From Xestospongia bergquistia (Eukaryota > Porifera > Demospongiae > Haplosclerida > Petrosiidae), in the NCBI GenBank assembly GCA_963965975.1, contig OZ014420.1:4118001-4182000 (forward strand): a DNA stretch of 64,000 nt, given 5' to 3'. Below the pieces are notes generated by a model. It was not told the DNA's origin. It saw nothing but the letters and a program-made list of their open reading frames with translations, and made no database searches. The number at the start of each line of letters is the position of its first letter. Position 1 is the stretch's first letter. The position numbers were made by a program, and so were the translations under genes. Below, piece by piece: positions 21,908-33,884 of the stretch.

Positions 21908-22350
21908 CAAAAGGAGACATGCAGATCTTATTTCATTATCTATGATTTCTGTCTTATCTTACTTAATACAAACTCATAACCTTCCCTCATAGACCTTGTT
22001 TGAGTCAGAATTTTAAATAATTCACTATATCTCCCCAACACTATCACAGCTCTCAGACATCTATGTCTACATTCAATATTCTTCACATTTAGGAAAATCC
22101 CATGTACTAGTATGGACATAATAATTATATGGAATACTTAAATATAACCTAAAGGACCTGGAGTAGTTTTGGATCTATGTTATACTAGCCCTTCTTGATT
22201 ATCTCCCACCATTTTTCTGTGCAAAAGACTTTCTCAGAAATAGTTGAGACTTTGGATCACTAACTTTAACATCTATACATATAAGAAAAGGTAATGCAAC
22301 TAGTGACCACTACATATGATGAGTATGGTCTATTAAGACAAACCTTTTGT
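21908..22350. repeat. 440-base block repeated at the right window edge
   Basis: The sequence beginning GGAGACATGCAGATCTTATT is repeated at 63,561-64,000, about 95% alike by eye, and the right copy continues beyond the window. No coding frame was recognised. Confidence 0.9.
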
Positions 22351-25040
22351 TGATGTTGTGTTTCAATATAAAGATTATTATGACAGCAATAGTAGGAGAA
22401 AGAGAGAAATTATAAACAAGTGATTAGGTGATGTGCTTGAGTACTTGATTCAATGTTATTGAATATAAAAGTTATATTCTGTATATATCCCTTTCCTACA
22501 GTAAGTGATCATATACTGCAGTATATGTATAGTTAACAGCATATGCTACTAGTTTATAATATCTCACAATAGATCATTACTTGTTACTCTTGTTTTATTT
22601 CTCTATCATCGTTGAACTTCTCGATCAGGGATCAAAATACATCTACCTATCTCCTAATCTGGGGTGTAAGTATTAGCAAAAGAGCAAAGGTATATCTTAT
22701 CAATGATAAATAACATCAGTAACTATTTAATGTCATAATTTGTTTATAGAAGTACTATTTTATGAAGAAGATGGGTTTAGCATCTAAGGTGTCGTTCAGG
22801 AAAAGTTTGGATTTTGGTGTGGAATTGAGTTAATTCAGAGATCTATCTTACAAGTTTTGATCATAGCTTTACCATATCATCCAGTAAGTAATGTAACCGT
22901 GGTTTAATTTAATAAATAAAGACTAGACACATGATATGTACGACAATAAGATATTAGTTGTTTTTCTTGTTTGTGGCTATAATTTAAAAAATTTTCTCGT
23001 CCAATATGATTGATCACTGTCTAACTTCAACCATTTAATATAACTATTACTGATCATTCTCATTACTACACAGATTATCCTTTTAGTATATTTGGTAGTA
23101 TTTGTTGCTATATATGGTTATTTAACTCATATAAACAACAGTTAACTAACTGGTTACAACTGGAATGGTTTGCCAATCTAATCATGTTACTATCTAACAC
23201 ACTGTTACAAGATACTTTGACCTATACTTCAGAGCATTCTTCACTGTGATGGTGCTAGTACTGTTTTGACTATGTTTGCTGTACTCTTAGCAGTGTTCTG
23301 TTATATACCAATACTTGTGGTACTGGTTTGCACAAGTGTATGGATAATAATAAATATCTAAAGTGATTTGCAATAGTTTTAGTTATGACAATAATTATTC
23401 TATTATAATTTTTACTACTACACTTGTATCCTAAATACTAGTATATAGGTCATTTCAAGGTATTTTTATAAATTACAATGTATTTATGTCAATCATTTGC
23501 CTCTTTAGACTAAAGATGATAAAGAAATATCAAACCAGAAGTTTGCAAAAAATAAAGAATAGTTATACAACCATTATTTTATTATTACCAAGCTGAGATT
23601 CAGTATCTTACTAGGACACCAGACAAGGAACCCAACTATTAAGTGTTCCATCATTCAAGTCACAACTTGGACACAAAAGAGTAGATATATATCTACTGTC
23701 TACTCACTAGATAGTCACAAGAAATTTATGAGAGTTTTTGCACTGTTCAAGAATAAACCTGAGATGTTAAGCATAGATGTCGAATTAGTAAGATGTCCAT
23801 GAGCACCATTGAAGAATACCATAATAACAAGGCCTGGAATTTTGTTCCTTCGTCACAAAAAATAAAACTGCACAAACACCTGAAGCAGATAACCATGTTG
23901 AAAAATACAGGTACAATATCTTTCCAATGTTTCAGATCCTCATTTTTCCTTAGAGTTTTCTTAATGAAATCTGAAACTTTTAATCAGCTGTTTATTACAG
24001 TATCTTGTCTAATTAGCTCATCTTTTACAGTATATTGTCTAATTAGCATGTCTACTTTTAAAAAAATATCCACTTTTCCTTTGAACTTAATTTTTAGCTG
24101 ATCATCAATATTGGCAATCACAAAAAAAAGGAACGAGGAAGGAATGAATAAAACAAAGGGAGTCATTTTAGATTAAACTTCATTTACAAGTTTGTTTTAA
24201 CTAATAATAATTATTATATATTTTGGCATATAAGTTGGCAGCTGTAACAGTTAAGGTATTATTTTATTTGTTGAAATTAAACAAAAGAAATCATCTTATA
24301 TGAACATGTAAGATAACATTAAATAGACTAGAAGTTTATTTTAAAGACTGTTATATACATAGCAATATAAATAAACATTCAAAAATATAATGACTCTGGG
24401 TGGAGTCTAGATTAGACATAGCAATGTATAATGAGTTTGGGTGAAGTTCGAGAATTATCAATAACAATCTTAGTAGTATATCAATTCTTATTTAACATGT
24501 TATACAGGTTAAACAAACCAGTCTATTCAAACCAATACAGAGAGATTAAGGAGTAAAGGGATTTAGTATTGGAATTTGGAAATTTTTGGAAGTATGATTT
24601 GAGAGAATACAACTGTAATGAAATGGAATACTGACCTAATGAAAAACACTAAGATACAGAACAATGGCCACTACTGGCAACAAAAATATATTGATACAAG
24701 ATGAGTAGCCACCTAAAACTACTTTGTCAGAATATCAGACAGACAAAGAGACAAGTTAACAGACTACTAAGTATTGTAATACTTATCCACATGGGTGATG
24801 GGTCTGGTGAGGATTAACTAACAACTTCTTTAGTTGGTATTGTGCAGATTAAATTGACAGAGTAGAGGTTCTGATTTAGTGATTTAAAAAAAAAGGCAAA
24901 CTTTATTTTATACAATTTTTCTACAACAGAATTGTCAAATTTTCTCTCATCAAATGTGAAGTATCATAATTTTTTATCAACCAATAAATGGTCTATTATT
25001 AATCACACTGGCACACCCTTTCAAATGAGGAAAGAGTTTA
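22351..25040. other. No gene recognised
   Basis: This is AT-rich noncoding-looking sequence. A 102-codon plus-strand frame at 23,793-24,101 has no recognised motif. A short repeat (TTACAGTATMTTGTCTAATT) occurs twice at 23,995-24,050. Confidence 0.5.
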
Positions 25041-25112
25041 CCTCTGTAAGACACGGGAGAACTCAGCATACAACACAAGATCACATGTAATGATTTTCTA
25101 TATATCACATAC

Positions 25113-28027
25113 ATCAGTTCTTATTGTCCTGCTTCCTTGATTAGGACAAGTATTCAAATAATAGTGAACTAGTAATCGAATATTATTAACTTGTAAGTTT
25201 TGATCATTAGCGAGGACAAGACTCAAGACCTTGTAAGCCTCCAAATAATATTAGGAGATGTCTAGTGTAAAAAAAGACAAGTATTTTTTTAACCCACTAA
25301 GCAGCTGCAATATAATGTATCATGTACTACAATAGAGTGAACCTCTCTTATTAACATATATATTAAATTCAATTTGATTGCTCAAATTAAAGGGGCCTTC
25401 TCTTTTCAGAGATAATAATAGATACTAAACTTTAGGGGGATACTCAAAAGTAAGTGTTTATATATCAGCTGCAAGTATTATTATAGAGAAGTTCCACTTT
25501 ATTAAAAGATGATATACCTGATAGGGGGTAACTCTGATAGAGTATTAATGGAGTCTCCATTTTCAGATGTTCCTATGATAAAATCATATCCCTCCTGTGA
25601 ACATAAAAATAGTTTCATTTAATTTTTGTGTGACAACCGCACATAATTGTACACTAAAATTAGAATTATAGACTAAATTATGTTTAATTAGACTAAATAT
25701 GGTACATACAAGTCAACATGTCATTTATATACAATGATGTCATTATATAGTAGCATATTTTGTATGTACTTTCAGTAAAGACCTGTCCAAAACTCTTAGC
25801 ATAACAGACATTATAACCCCAATACAAATTAGAGAGGACACGAAGTGTGGATGGAGCTATAATAACTCCTTTGTAGTGTTTGGAATCTAAAGTATTAGAG
25901 AAAGAAATAGTATGTTATATAATTACTCACCATTCATTCATCCATTCATCCTTCCATTCATCCATCTAACCTTCATTTATCTATCCATCCAATCCATATA
26001 TATTAATCTCCTGTTACTATGATACTAACTTGGTTTCATAGGATATGATAAATGAACTATTACTCTTATACCAGGCTGTATTTTCTTATCAATAATGACA
26101 TCCTACAAGAGAATATATCACATGTAATTAACATTTAATACATATACATGTAACATGTAAATTGTAACACATGTACATTACATGTAATGTATGTACAATA
26201 CATGTAATATACATAATACAATATGGTTAAAATAATTATTATAGAAATTACTACATACTACATATCTAGCTGAGGCTATAGGTTGTGACAACCAGATAAT
26301 AGATTAATGCTATAACACAGTCTGAAATATTAATCCTATTCAATGTACTACAGACTATTATTGTAATAATGTACTATGGTCAATTATTAGATAGTGGGCA
26401 TATTGTGTATAAATAGAAGGTGTGGCTTAGTAGACAGGGTGTGGTTTAGTGTGAAGGGTTCTCCATGGACTCTTAAATATATTATGTAATCCACAGTTAA
26501 CATATGAGCCAGACTTCCAGTTAACTTAACAGACTTGTCTAAAACAACTCCTCTATACTCACAGTCCTTGTCCATTCTCAAATGATGTGGTGCATCATGA
26601 GGGTTTAGTAAAAGTAATATTAATATGGTCTACAAGTACAATATTGTGATAGTCTTGCCAAAAAGCTTTAAGTCAGGATGCATGGGACAGAGTGATTTTC
26701 TTAAGTATCTATAAATTATAAGTCAAAAACTTTTTTTAATATTAGAGAGAGAGAGACAGACAGACAGACAGAAAGAGACAGAGAGAATTAATCTTAAACA
26801 ATAGTTCAAGTGATTTCAGATCAGTTTGAAATAACAACACCTTGAATTTAAAGAAAGGTAGTTTTCTTACAAGGTCATTTAATTGACTAACAAACATACT
26901 TTAGGTGATGTTGAACACAATAATGCTATCCAGAGAAATTTCACTGTGTGCTTTTGTATTTACTGTTTTACATGGACTTACTGTGGAGTTTCCAGATATT
27001 GGAGTATTCTACAGAGAAAGACATTAGGATCAGATGATTGAGCTTTTCCACTACAAAGTTCTTCCCTATAACAACGGCAATAAATAAGTATTGTCTTAGA
27101 TATGGTACTAGCCTGTCAAGTTCTTCAATTTACACATGTACATATACCTATATACATTGAGATCCTATAAGTTCTAAATCTTAACATCTGGCACTATATA
27201 ACTACTAGTATACTACTAACTAGAGATTATAGCAAACAAGTATATAATATATTTTCTAATAATATGACATTGATATTCTCTAAAGTCAACATTATTGTTT
27301 TGTTTCTAGACAAGGTATAGCTATTTTAATGACAATCACACAGAGACATGGTCTATAGTGCTGTGGTGTAATTTACTGCCAACAATGTAGGGCTAAGAGA
27401 ACTAAATAATCACTTTTCACACCAATTTTTAAAAAGCTATAATTGTTGTAAAACTGATGTATTATGACATACTTCATTGTCCTTTCTTCATCAAACACTA
27501 TTATTTCATCCACTGAAAATATACCAGCTGCTCTAAAATCTACATCAATAATATTAAATATTAAAGGATTAAAAAGTCCCTTATTACAACATACCTACCT
27601 GTCCAGCAAGGTATGTCTTGAGCTCCAAGTTTTGTGCATTATCTATTATTGATCCTGGTAGAGCAATACTAATAGTGTGTATGTGATCTACTGATGAACC
27701 AGCTGTGATATATGTGGGAGGTTAACTCCTATATTAAATATGTATTAAATATATATTACTTTTGTCATCTGTAAGAAATAAAATAGTCATGTCATTAAAA
27801 GTAATTTTGATGATAACTGTTCTCTCCTTATAGTCTAGACTCAATACTGTGACCAACTAATTAAAATTATTTATTTTATTATTATTTAAAACTACATTAT
27901 AAGGGATTACTCTAACTTATAAACACACACATAAAAATATAATTAAAAAACATTTGAATTACATACCTTCTTCTTTTGTAGTAGACAGATTTCTCTTTCT
28001 CTTCTTTAATTTAGAAGATAACGCCAT
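25113..28027 (-). CDS. SPOUT1: SPOUT-domain RNA methyltransferase, SPOUT1/C9orf114-like, about eleven exons
   Basis: Exons by eye: 27,967-28,027 (MALSSKLKKRKRNLSTTKEE, basic start), 27,760-27,768 (9-base microexon), about 27,595-27,702 (HTISIALPGSIIDNAQ, TYLAGQ), 27,473-27,540 (VDEIIVFDEE), 26,982-27,065 (PNVFLCRILQYLETPQ), 26,663-26,708 (YLRKSLCPMHPDLK), about 26,500-26,612 (LLNPHDAPHHLR), 26,040-26,102 (VIIDKKIQPGIRVIVHL), 25,793-25,886 (STLRVLSNLYWGYNV), 25,518-25,594 (EGYDFIIGTSENGDS) and 25,113-25,267 (ILFGGLQGLES; NTCPNQGSRTIRTD). These follow human SPOUT1 (CENP-32) block by block. That family is a SPOUT-fold RNA methyltransferase linked to rRNA modification and spindle function. Oddities: one extra base near 25,214-25,224 shifts the frame in the last exon, the junction between the 26,663 and 26,612 exons is unclear, and the C-terminus seems shorter than in human. 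Identity is confident; intactness is not. Confidence 0.8.
25932..25992. repeat. CATT/CATC microsatellite inside a SPOUT1 intron
   Basis: Imperfect four-base repeats (CATTCATTCATCCATT and variants) occur here. A GA/GACA repeat lies at 26,745-26,787 in another intron. Confidence 0.8.
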
Positions 28028-30120
28028 GCTTTGGTACCACGTGAAATAGGTGCGCAAAAACCAATTTAAATTAATAATTATAATTATCAATTAAGTAGTT
28101 TTTAATTAACATTAACTTCTGTTGGCTAATTGAAGAAATTACAAAAGTATTAAGAACATTCTACATTAGGTCAGTCCCTAAATCACACAAAAAGAAATAA
28201 ATCAATTGCGTCATTCATTGATTGAGTCAAGAGGTTTAAGCTTGTGGTACTTAATGCCACTCAATTGAAAACCCTGTGGTCCTACAACAGAGAGCCTTCT
28301 CTGTCAATAGTTTAGGGTCATCATGAAATACTAAGACAGACACACTCAAGCCCAAACAAGATGCTATATTTTCAGTTGAAATAGTACAACCTACATAATG
28401 GAAGAAAAATTATTTGCTAGACAGAAAAATTGAAGCTTCTGTTTTCACTAGAAGAAAAAATTAAGCAATGTACATTAATTAGCATAACTGCTAATGGATA
28501 TGCTCCTGTTATTAATGATTAATCAATCGTGCTACTGGATTACATTGCAACTATTAATAATTTGCTAGATTAATGGGATATTCCAAATAAGTTCCACTAA
28601 TGAATATGCCTTATTATTAATTTATTAATATATAGTGTTTATTAGTATGCCCCTGTCATTACTTATGCATTAAATGTGTACCTGTGTCACTATTAACAAC
28701 AGTAATAAGGTCTGTAATAACGGCTGGAACTTTTTTGCAAATGAAAATCATCATTAATCTTTCATACAACAAAGTTCTCATTTTTAATTAAAATTTGAAT
28801 AGTGTACTTTGAAAATGAACCAGTTCCTTATATAATAGAATAACCACTAGTAAAGACTCCTTTAGTTTTTAGATTAACATAAACAATCTGTAGAAAACAA
28901 AGTCATATAAAAAGTATGGAGGAAAACTAGAGTTATAAAGATAAACTAGAGACTGTGAATATAGAATATTTTGGTGTTCTCTATCTAATTAAATTGTAAT
29001 TAATAAGAATGTAATATTTAACAATACAACAGTATTGTGATTTTTCCTTTAATGGACGTGGCATGAAATATGAGCTACATTCCCGTAAAGTAATCTAGTT
29101 AACTGTGGGTATACACAATTCCCTTACCACAGTTGACATGCATTCTCTTCACTATTTGCAGCCTTGCATCCCATGCAATAACATTTAGTACTTCATTTAT
29201 TACTCCAATTACAGCAATCAGTAGTATAATACTTTAGTTATAATTATAATAAAAGTGTCATCTTTACAAATCAGGCTTTTCCCAATCCAATTAGCTAGAT
29301 TATAGAATACATCAGGTAGCAATAGTATGTCAATAATTAACAACTACGAGGGAACTGCTTGACTCCTTTTAGTAAAAGGCATAAGCAACTAATATCTCAT
29401 GTGTCAGTTTCACAACAAGGCCATTTCTCTGGTAATATTCATGGTGTTAGAAACTTATACAATCATGTACAGACACATGATTGCTGTTTGGTCAATACAC
29501 ATTGGAGTTGAGAATCGTTCAACATGCATCCACTTCTTCTATGATAAATTTCTCTGCAATTATATATTGTATTACTTATTTTTGAAGTCAACATTAACAT
29601 TTCTACATGTACCTGTATTCAGATTCTGCTTTGACAAGGAAACAATGGAGTTTGGCAGTTTCATGATGGCTTATATATTTTTGTAAGGTTTTGCCAATGG
29701 AGTTGTAATAGAAAGGTATACCACACTTTGTAGTATATATACTATGAGAACATTACAAAACAGTTGTGTCAAAGATGGTATACAGTGTTTTATAATCATG
29801 CGAGTGGTCGAATATTTAACCCCGCGGAATGCCTACGTTTGTGCAATCCTGCAATTGATATTTCATGCAAAATTTTGCAGGCCACAGAAACGCCTTGTGC
29901 ACTTACGAGCTCCTTTTCATTTAATATTTAATGGCTAGTCCATAAAGCTGATAAAACTCAATTATAGTATTAGGTGACACGAGAAACCGCTAAGCTAGTA
30001 AGTAAGTGACGGTCGGTACTTCTATTATAGAAAGATCATCACTACAACAGGCCATTTTGACTTTTTTCATCCACTTAACACATGCTCAGGTCTAAGAATA
30101 CTTACCCACATCCGCATTCC
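28028..30120. other. No gene recognised; presumed upstream region of SPOUT1
   Basis: AT-rich. Open frames at 29,399-29,686 and 29,744-29,938 have no recognisable domain. The patch 29,795-29,920 is less AT-rich than its surroundings and may be an inserted fragment. Confidence 0.45.
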
Positions 30121-30139
30121 TTCTATCCTCTATTCTTTA

Positions 30140-30420
30140 AGCGAAACGCTAAACTACTTATCGCTTCAACTTGAAATTTTAGCCCCTTATAGAAGCTCTT
30201 TATAGAGTCTGTTACACTCATAAAACACAGTATGTGAGTATCGTTATGGTTTAACTTGTACATAAAGCATTCAACTTGCAGGACAAATTCAGGTATAAAA
30301 CAGTTAAACTTACATCAAAAGAGGTGATTGAGATTGCTCTTTTCAAAGACTCTGATGTAAGTCACACATTTTTATAATTATAATATCAGTTAATCAGTTA
30401 AAATGATTGGATTTGGTATA
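30140..30420 (+). repeat. Duplicated 5'-region and exon-like segment, copy 1
   Basis: It matches 32,598-32,900. It contains an exon-like 75-base stretch (30,282-30,356) between an AG and GTAAGT, reading DKFRYKTVKLTSKEVIEIAL and phase 0 at both ends. The product is not recognised. Conservation of both the upstream sequence and the exon suggests duplicated gene starts. Confidence 0.5.
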
Positions 30421-32590
30421 GGTATAGGAAGGGGAGGGGCTGAGGAGGCTGGAGATCTGTCAAATATTTGACTCTAGTCATATACTATGAATGACAGTCC
30501 ATTTACTTGCACCAACCATTGAATCTTTATCAATGCAAATTTTTCACTGATATACATTCCTTCTTATATATTTATTCATGCACTGATACACACTTACTCC
30601 TACCATGTGGTCAACCCCCTCCCTCCCCCATCCCAATATTTGTATCTCTCATGCATGATATCTGTATATACTGTGTAGCTGGCTTTATTGGTTTATTTGA
30701 CTATTGGTTTGCCATCAGAATGGTCAAAATTAACAAGACTACAATTTATATAATAATTAAAAGGCAGCTTCTAGAGTGCCAGTGATAGAATACCATACTT
30801 GAAAGTGAAATTAATACTTTACCCCACCTTAGAACCTAAATGTATTAATTTCACATTAGAGTATGCACTTCCTGTGCCATACAATGATAGAAATAAGCTT
30901 TAACACTTGCTTTATCTGTACCAATGTTTTAACACTTAATCTGTTTGTTCTTCTCTCCTATCTTTAGTTTCATGTATGATCACATCTTAAAGCTTTGGAT
31001 TTTCCTTCCCCTTTATAATGTACATGTGCAAATATTATATAAAGAAAAAATGCATACAGTAACTGACTATGTAGCTGTAAGCTATGACTCACAAATTATG
31101 CTGAAAGGTGAATCATTCATATAACCAATACCTCATTTTGTATGAGCAGTGTATACTATTTATATAAAAATTATTTGTAATAGACAGTGTATATAAATGT
31201 ACTTACAACTACTACTTAATATCTTCTAACTTATTGTGTAACTAGATATATAGTCAATACTGTTTACCTGGAGGTTCTATGAGTGGAAAAATATTTTGAT
31301 GTTTTTGCCATCAAAAATTAATCTAAACTGATATAATTTAACTTAAGTGGTTTTACAAAACAGTGGAGTAGGAAGAGAAGGAGGTCATAGGAATGTAGTT
31401 GAATTTAAATAATTCTTAATAGATGATATTGTCAATAAATGACTAGTTTACTCAAATGTGAGAGCAGGTGTGTGTCTTAACTACAATTATTGAGGTGGAG
31501 TGGCCATTTGCCCCCTTGTCGCCTTCGCTATTAAAGTCATTATTTTAATTATTTTAAGTACTAATGCAATGACAAGGAGAAAGCTGGAAGCTAGCCACCA
31601 GAGTTGTGATAGCCATGTGTTATAAAAAGAATATTGGTTCCCTTCAAGATATGCTTTAGTAATTCTGCCAATGATATGATTAGTTTCTTCTTTCAATATT
31701 ACATTATACAATGAAGTTGCCAATGGTGAATTATGTATAGACTATATACTGGAATACTATCCAAGTATGATAAAACAAGATACATGAAGAAACTAGACAT
31801 TGTTTTTAAAGATAGTGACACTATTGACCCTTTTAAATTGTCTGATGAAAATTGGAAAGATGATGTGTCTCTTTAAAAACGAGAAAAGAGATAATTAATC
31901 AAATAGGTAATAGTTAAATACAACAACCCAAATAATATCAAATACACTACATTTAGCATAATTGCAACAATTCTTATCATGTAGTCACACATATGATATA
32001 TGTAGTACAGACTTGCAGGCTAAATAGGTGTGGTAACTTTAAAGTGATTTATCATATATGTATAGTAAATTTGCAATTCTCAATGATAATTGCCAATTTC
32101 CTGGTAAAATTATGAATTTTATATATGTAATAATCATGAATTAGACACCTATTTTTGTCGTAGTTTGTACTCGATAAAGTTTCATAATGTGTACTAATTT
32201 TAGCTATAAATTTTAAATTTTGAGTTATTTAGGAATGTGGAGTAAAACTATTCAAATATTATTTCCAACATGTATATATTGAAACAGAGACGCGTTAATG
32301 TTAATGTCTATTAATATTATTATCTCAATAATTAAAACAATAGCGTTATTGATATTCATATAAATTTATCTACTACATTATCAGTTGTATCTTATTAATT
32401 ATCATATAGCTGATTTATTGATAACAACATTTGATTTGTTTATTGACAGTGTGAAGAAGAACATTAAAATAAAGCCTGTTAATATTATGCTATCCAATAG
32501 ATATGTCATTGATATAGCCATGATTTTGCCCTACAAATGGCGACAGGATACAGAGGCGTGACTATTATTAAATTATCAATGAAACGGGAC
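30421..32590. other. No recognised gene; one small open frame with a membrane-like segment
   Basis: A minus-strand frame at 31,487-31,723 includes a hydrophobic stretch (LWWLASSFLLVIALVLKII) followed by a basic tail. It could be the end of a membrane protein or chance. Nothing else was recognised. Confidence 0.3.
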
Positions 32591-32597
32591 TCTTCTC

Positions 32598-32900
32598 TTA
32601 GCGAACTGTAGACAACGCCAGACTATTTATTTGCTTCAACTAGAATTTTAGCCCTTATAGAAGCTCTTTGTAGACTAAGAGTGTTACACTTATAAACACA
32701 GTAAGTGAGTGTGATCATATTTTAATTTGTACGTAAAGCATTCAATTTCCTGGATAGACTTCAGTATATAGCAATTAAATTGACATCAAAAGAGGCGATT
32801 GAGGTTGTTCTTTCAGAGACTCTGATGTAAGTCACACGTATTTTTTATAATTATAATACCAGTTAATTGAAAAATGATTGGATTTAATATATAGATGTAG
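32598..32900 (+). repeat. Duplicated 5'-region and exon-like segment, copy 2
   Basis: It is the counterpart of 30,140-30,420. The exon-like part is shifted in frame after KLTSKEAIEV, so this copy is probably non-coding. Confidence 0.5.
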
Positions 32901-33227
32901 GAGGGGGAGGGGCTAAGGAAGCTGGACTTTACTCATATACAATGAATGACAGCCCTCTTGAATCAATTGTACCAACATTGAACTTTTATGAATGTAAATT
33001 TTAATGGATAGCATAATATTAACAGGTTTTATTTAATATTCTTCATGCCATCAATAAGTAAATCAAATGTTGTCACCAATGAACCAACTTTATGGTAATT
33101 TATAAGTTACAAATGGTAATGTAGTGGGTTAATTTATATGTATATCACTGAGAATATTGTTTTAATTATTGAGATACGATGATAATGATAACAAACAATA
33201 ACATTAAATTGTCTCTGTTTTAGCATA

Positions 33228-33429
33228 TACCGTAGATTGGGAAACTTTCGTGTTACAAAAGTTTCATGTGAAAAAATTTACGTGTTAAAAAAATTTCTAA
33301 CATAAGAGGCGTGTACGAAATTTATTAACCCTATTTATTTCATTGTGTAATAATGTTCATGTAATTTATTTTCGTACACCGTCTAATATTCAAATTTTTT
33401 TAACAACAAAAATTTCCCAATCTACGGTA
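33228..33429. mobile_element. MITE with 20-base-class terminal inverted repeats, TA target
   Basis: The ends are TACCGTAGATTGGGAAA and its reverse complement TTTCCCAATCTACGGTA. The TA at each end is consistent with a mariner-type target duplication. The element is 202 bases long, with inner sequence rich in TTTCGTG and AAATTT motifs and no coding. It is presumably mobilised by a Tc1/mariner-like transposase elsewhere. Confidence 0.85.
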
Positions 33430-33631
33430 CATGTTGAAAATAATATTTGAAGAATTTTCCTTACAACCATATTCCAAATGGCTTCTAAAAATTCAAATTT
33501 ATAGTTAAAATATTAGTACTTACTCTAAATCATACACATTTAAAATTACTGAAACTAGTAGAAACAAATCTTAGTGACTTATACAAACTAATATTTGTTT
33601 TATTACAGCATATATTAGTGTTACAGTGATC

Positions 33632-33661
33632 ATGGCTGAAAGAGATAATAGTGAACTATCA
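33632..33661 (+). CDS. Candidate 5' exon (MAERDNSELS) upstream of the ROCO gene
   Basis: An ATG in ATCATGGC context opens ten codons that end exactly at a GTAAGT donor. It may be the start exon of the ROCO gene at 39,113, which would place the 198-base array in an intron. The phases (0 here, 1 needed at 39,113) do not join directly, so another small exon would be required. Confidence 0.3.
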
Positions 33662-33884
33662 GTAAGTTTGTTGTAAAAAGATAATTACAATTGAATTATA
33701 AAAAGAGATCAACAAATCTAAAATATATTTACATGATGCTACTGACATTGAGTTTTACAACCTTTTTGTTAGGATTAACTATTTAATTTAGTGCACCAAT
33801 TCAACTCTAATTTAATTGATATTAATCATAAATCAATAAATAAAAATACACAATATCTACTACTATCAATCATCATCCTAATTA

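Noticed and set aside
24030-24170. A minus-strand frame (23,984-24,166) with a hydrophobic start
   Set aside because: Short, AT-driven and overlapped by a plus frame; nothing supports either.
29399-29938. Two plus-strand frames of 95 and 64 codons
   Set aside because: No recognisable domain, no splice pattern and no conservation within the window.
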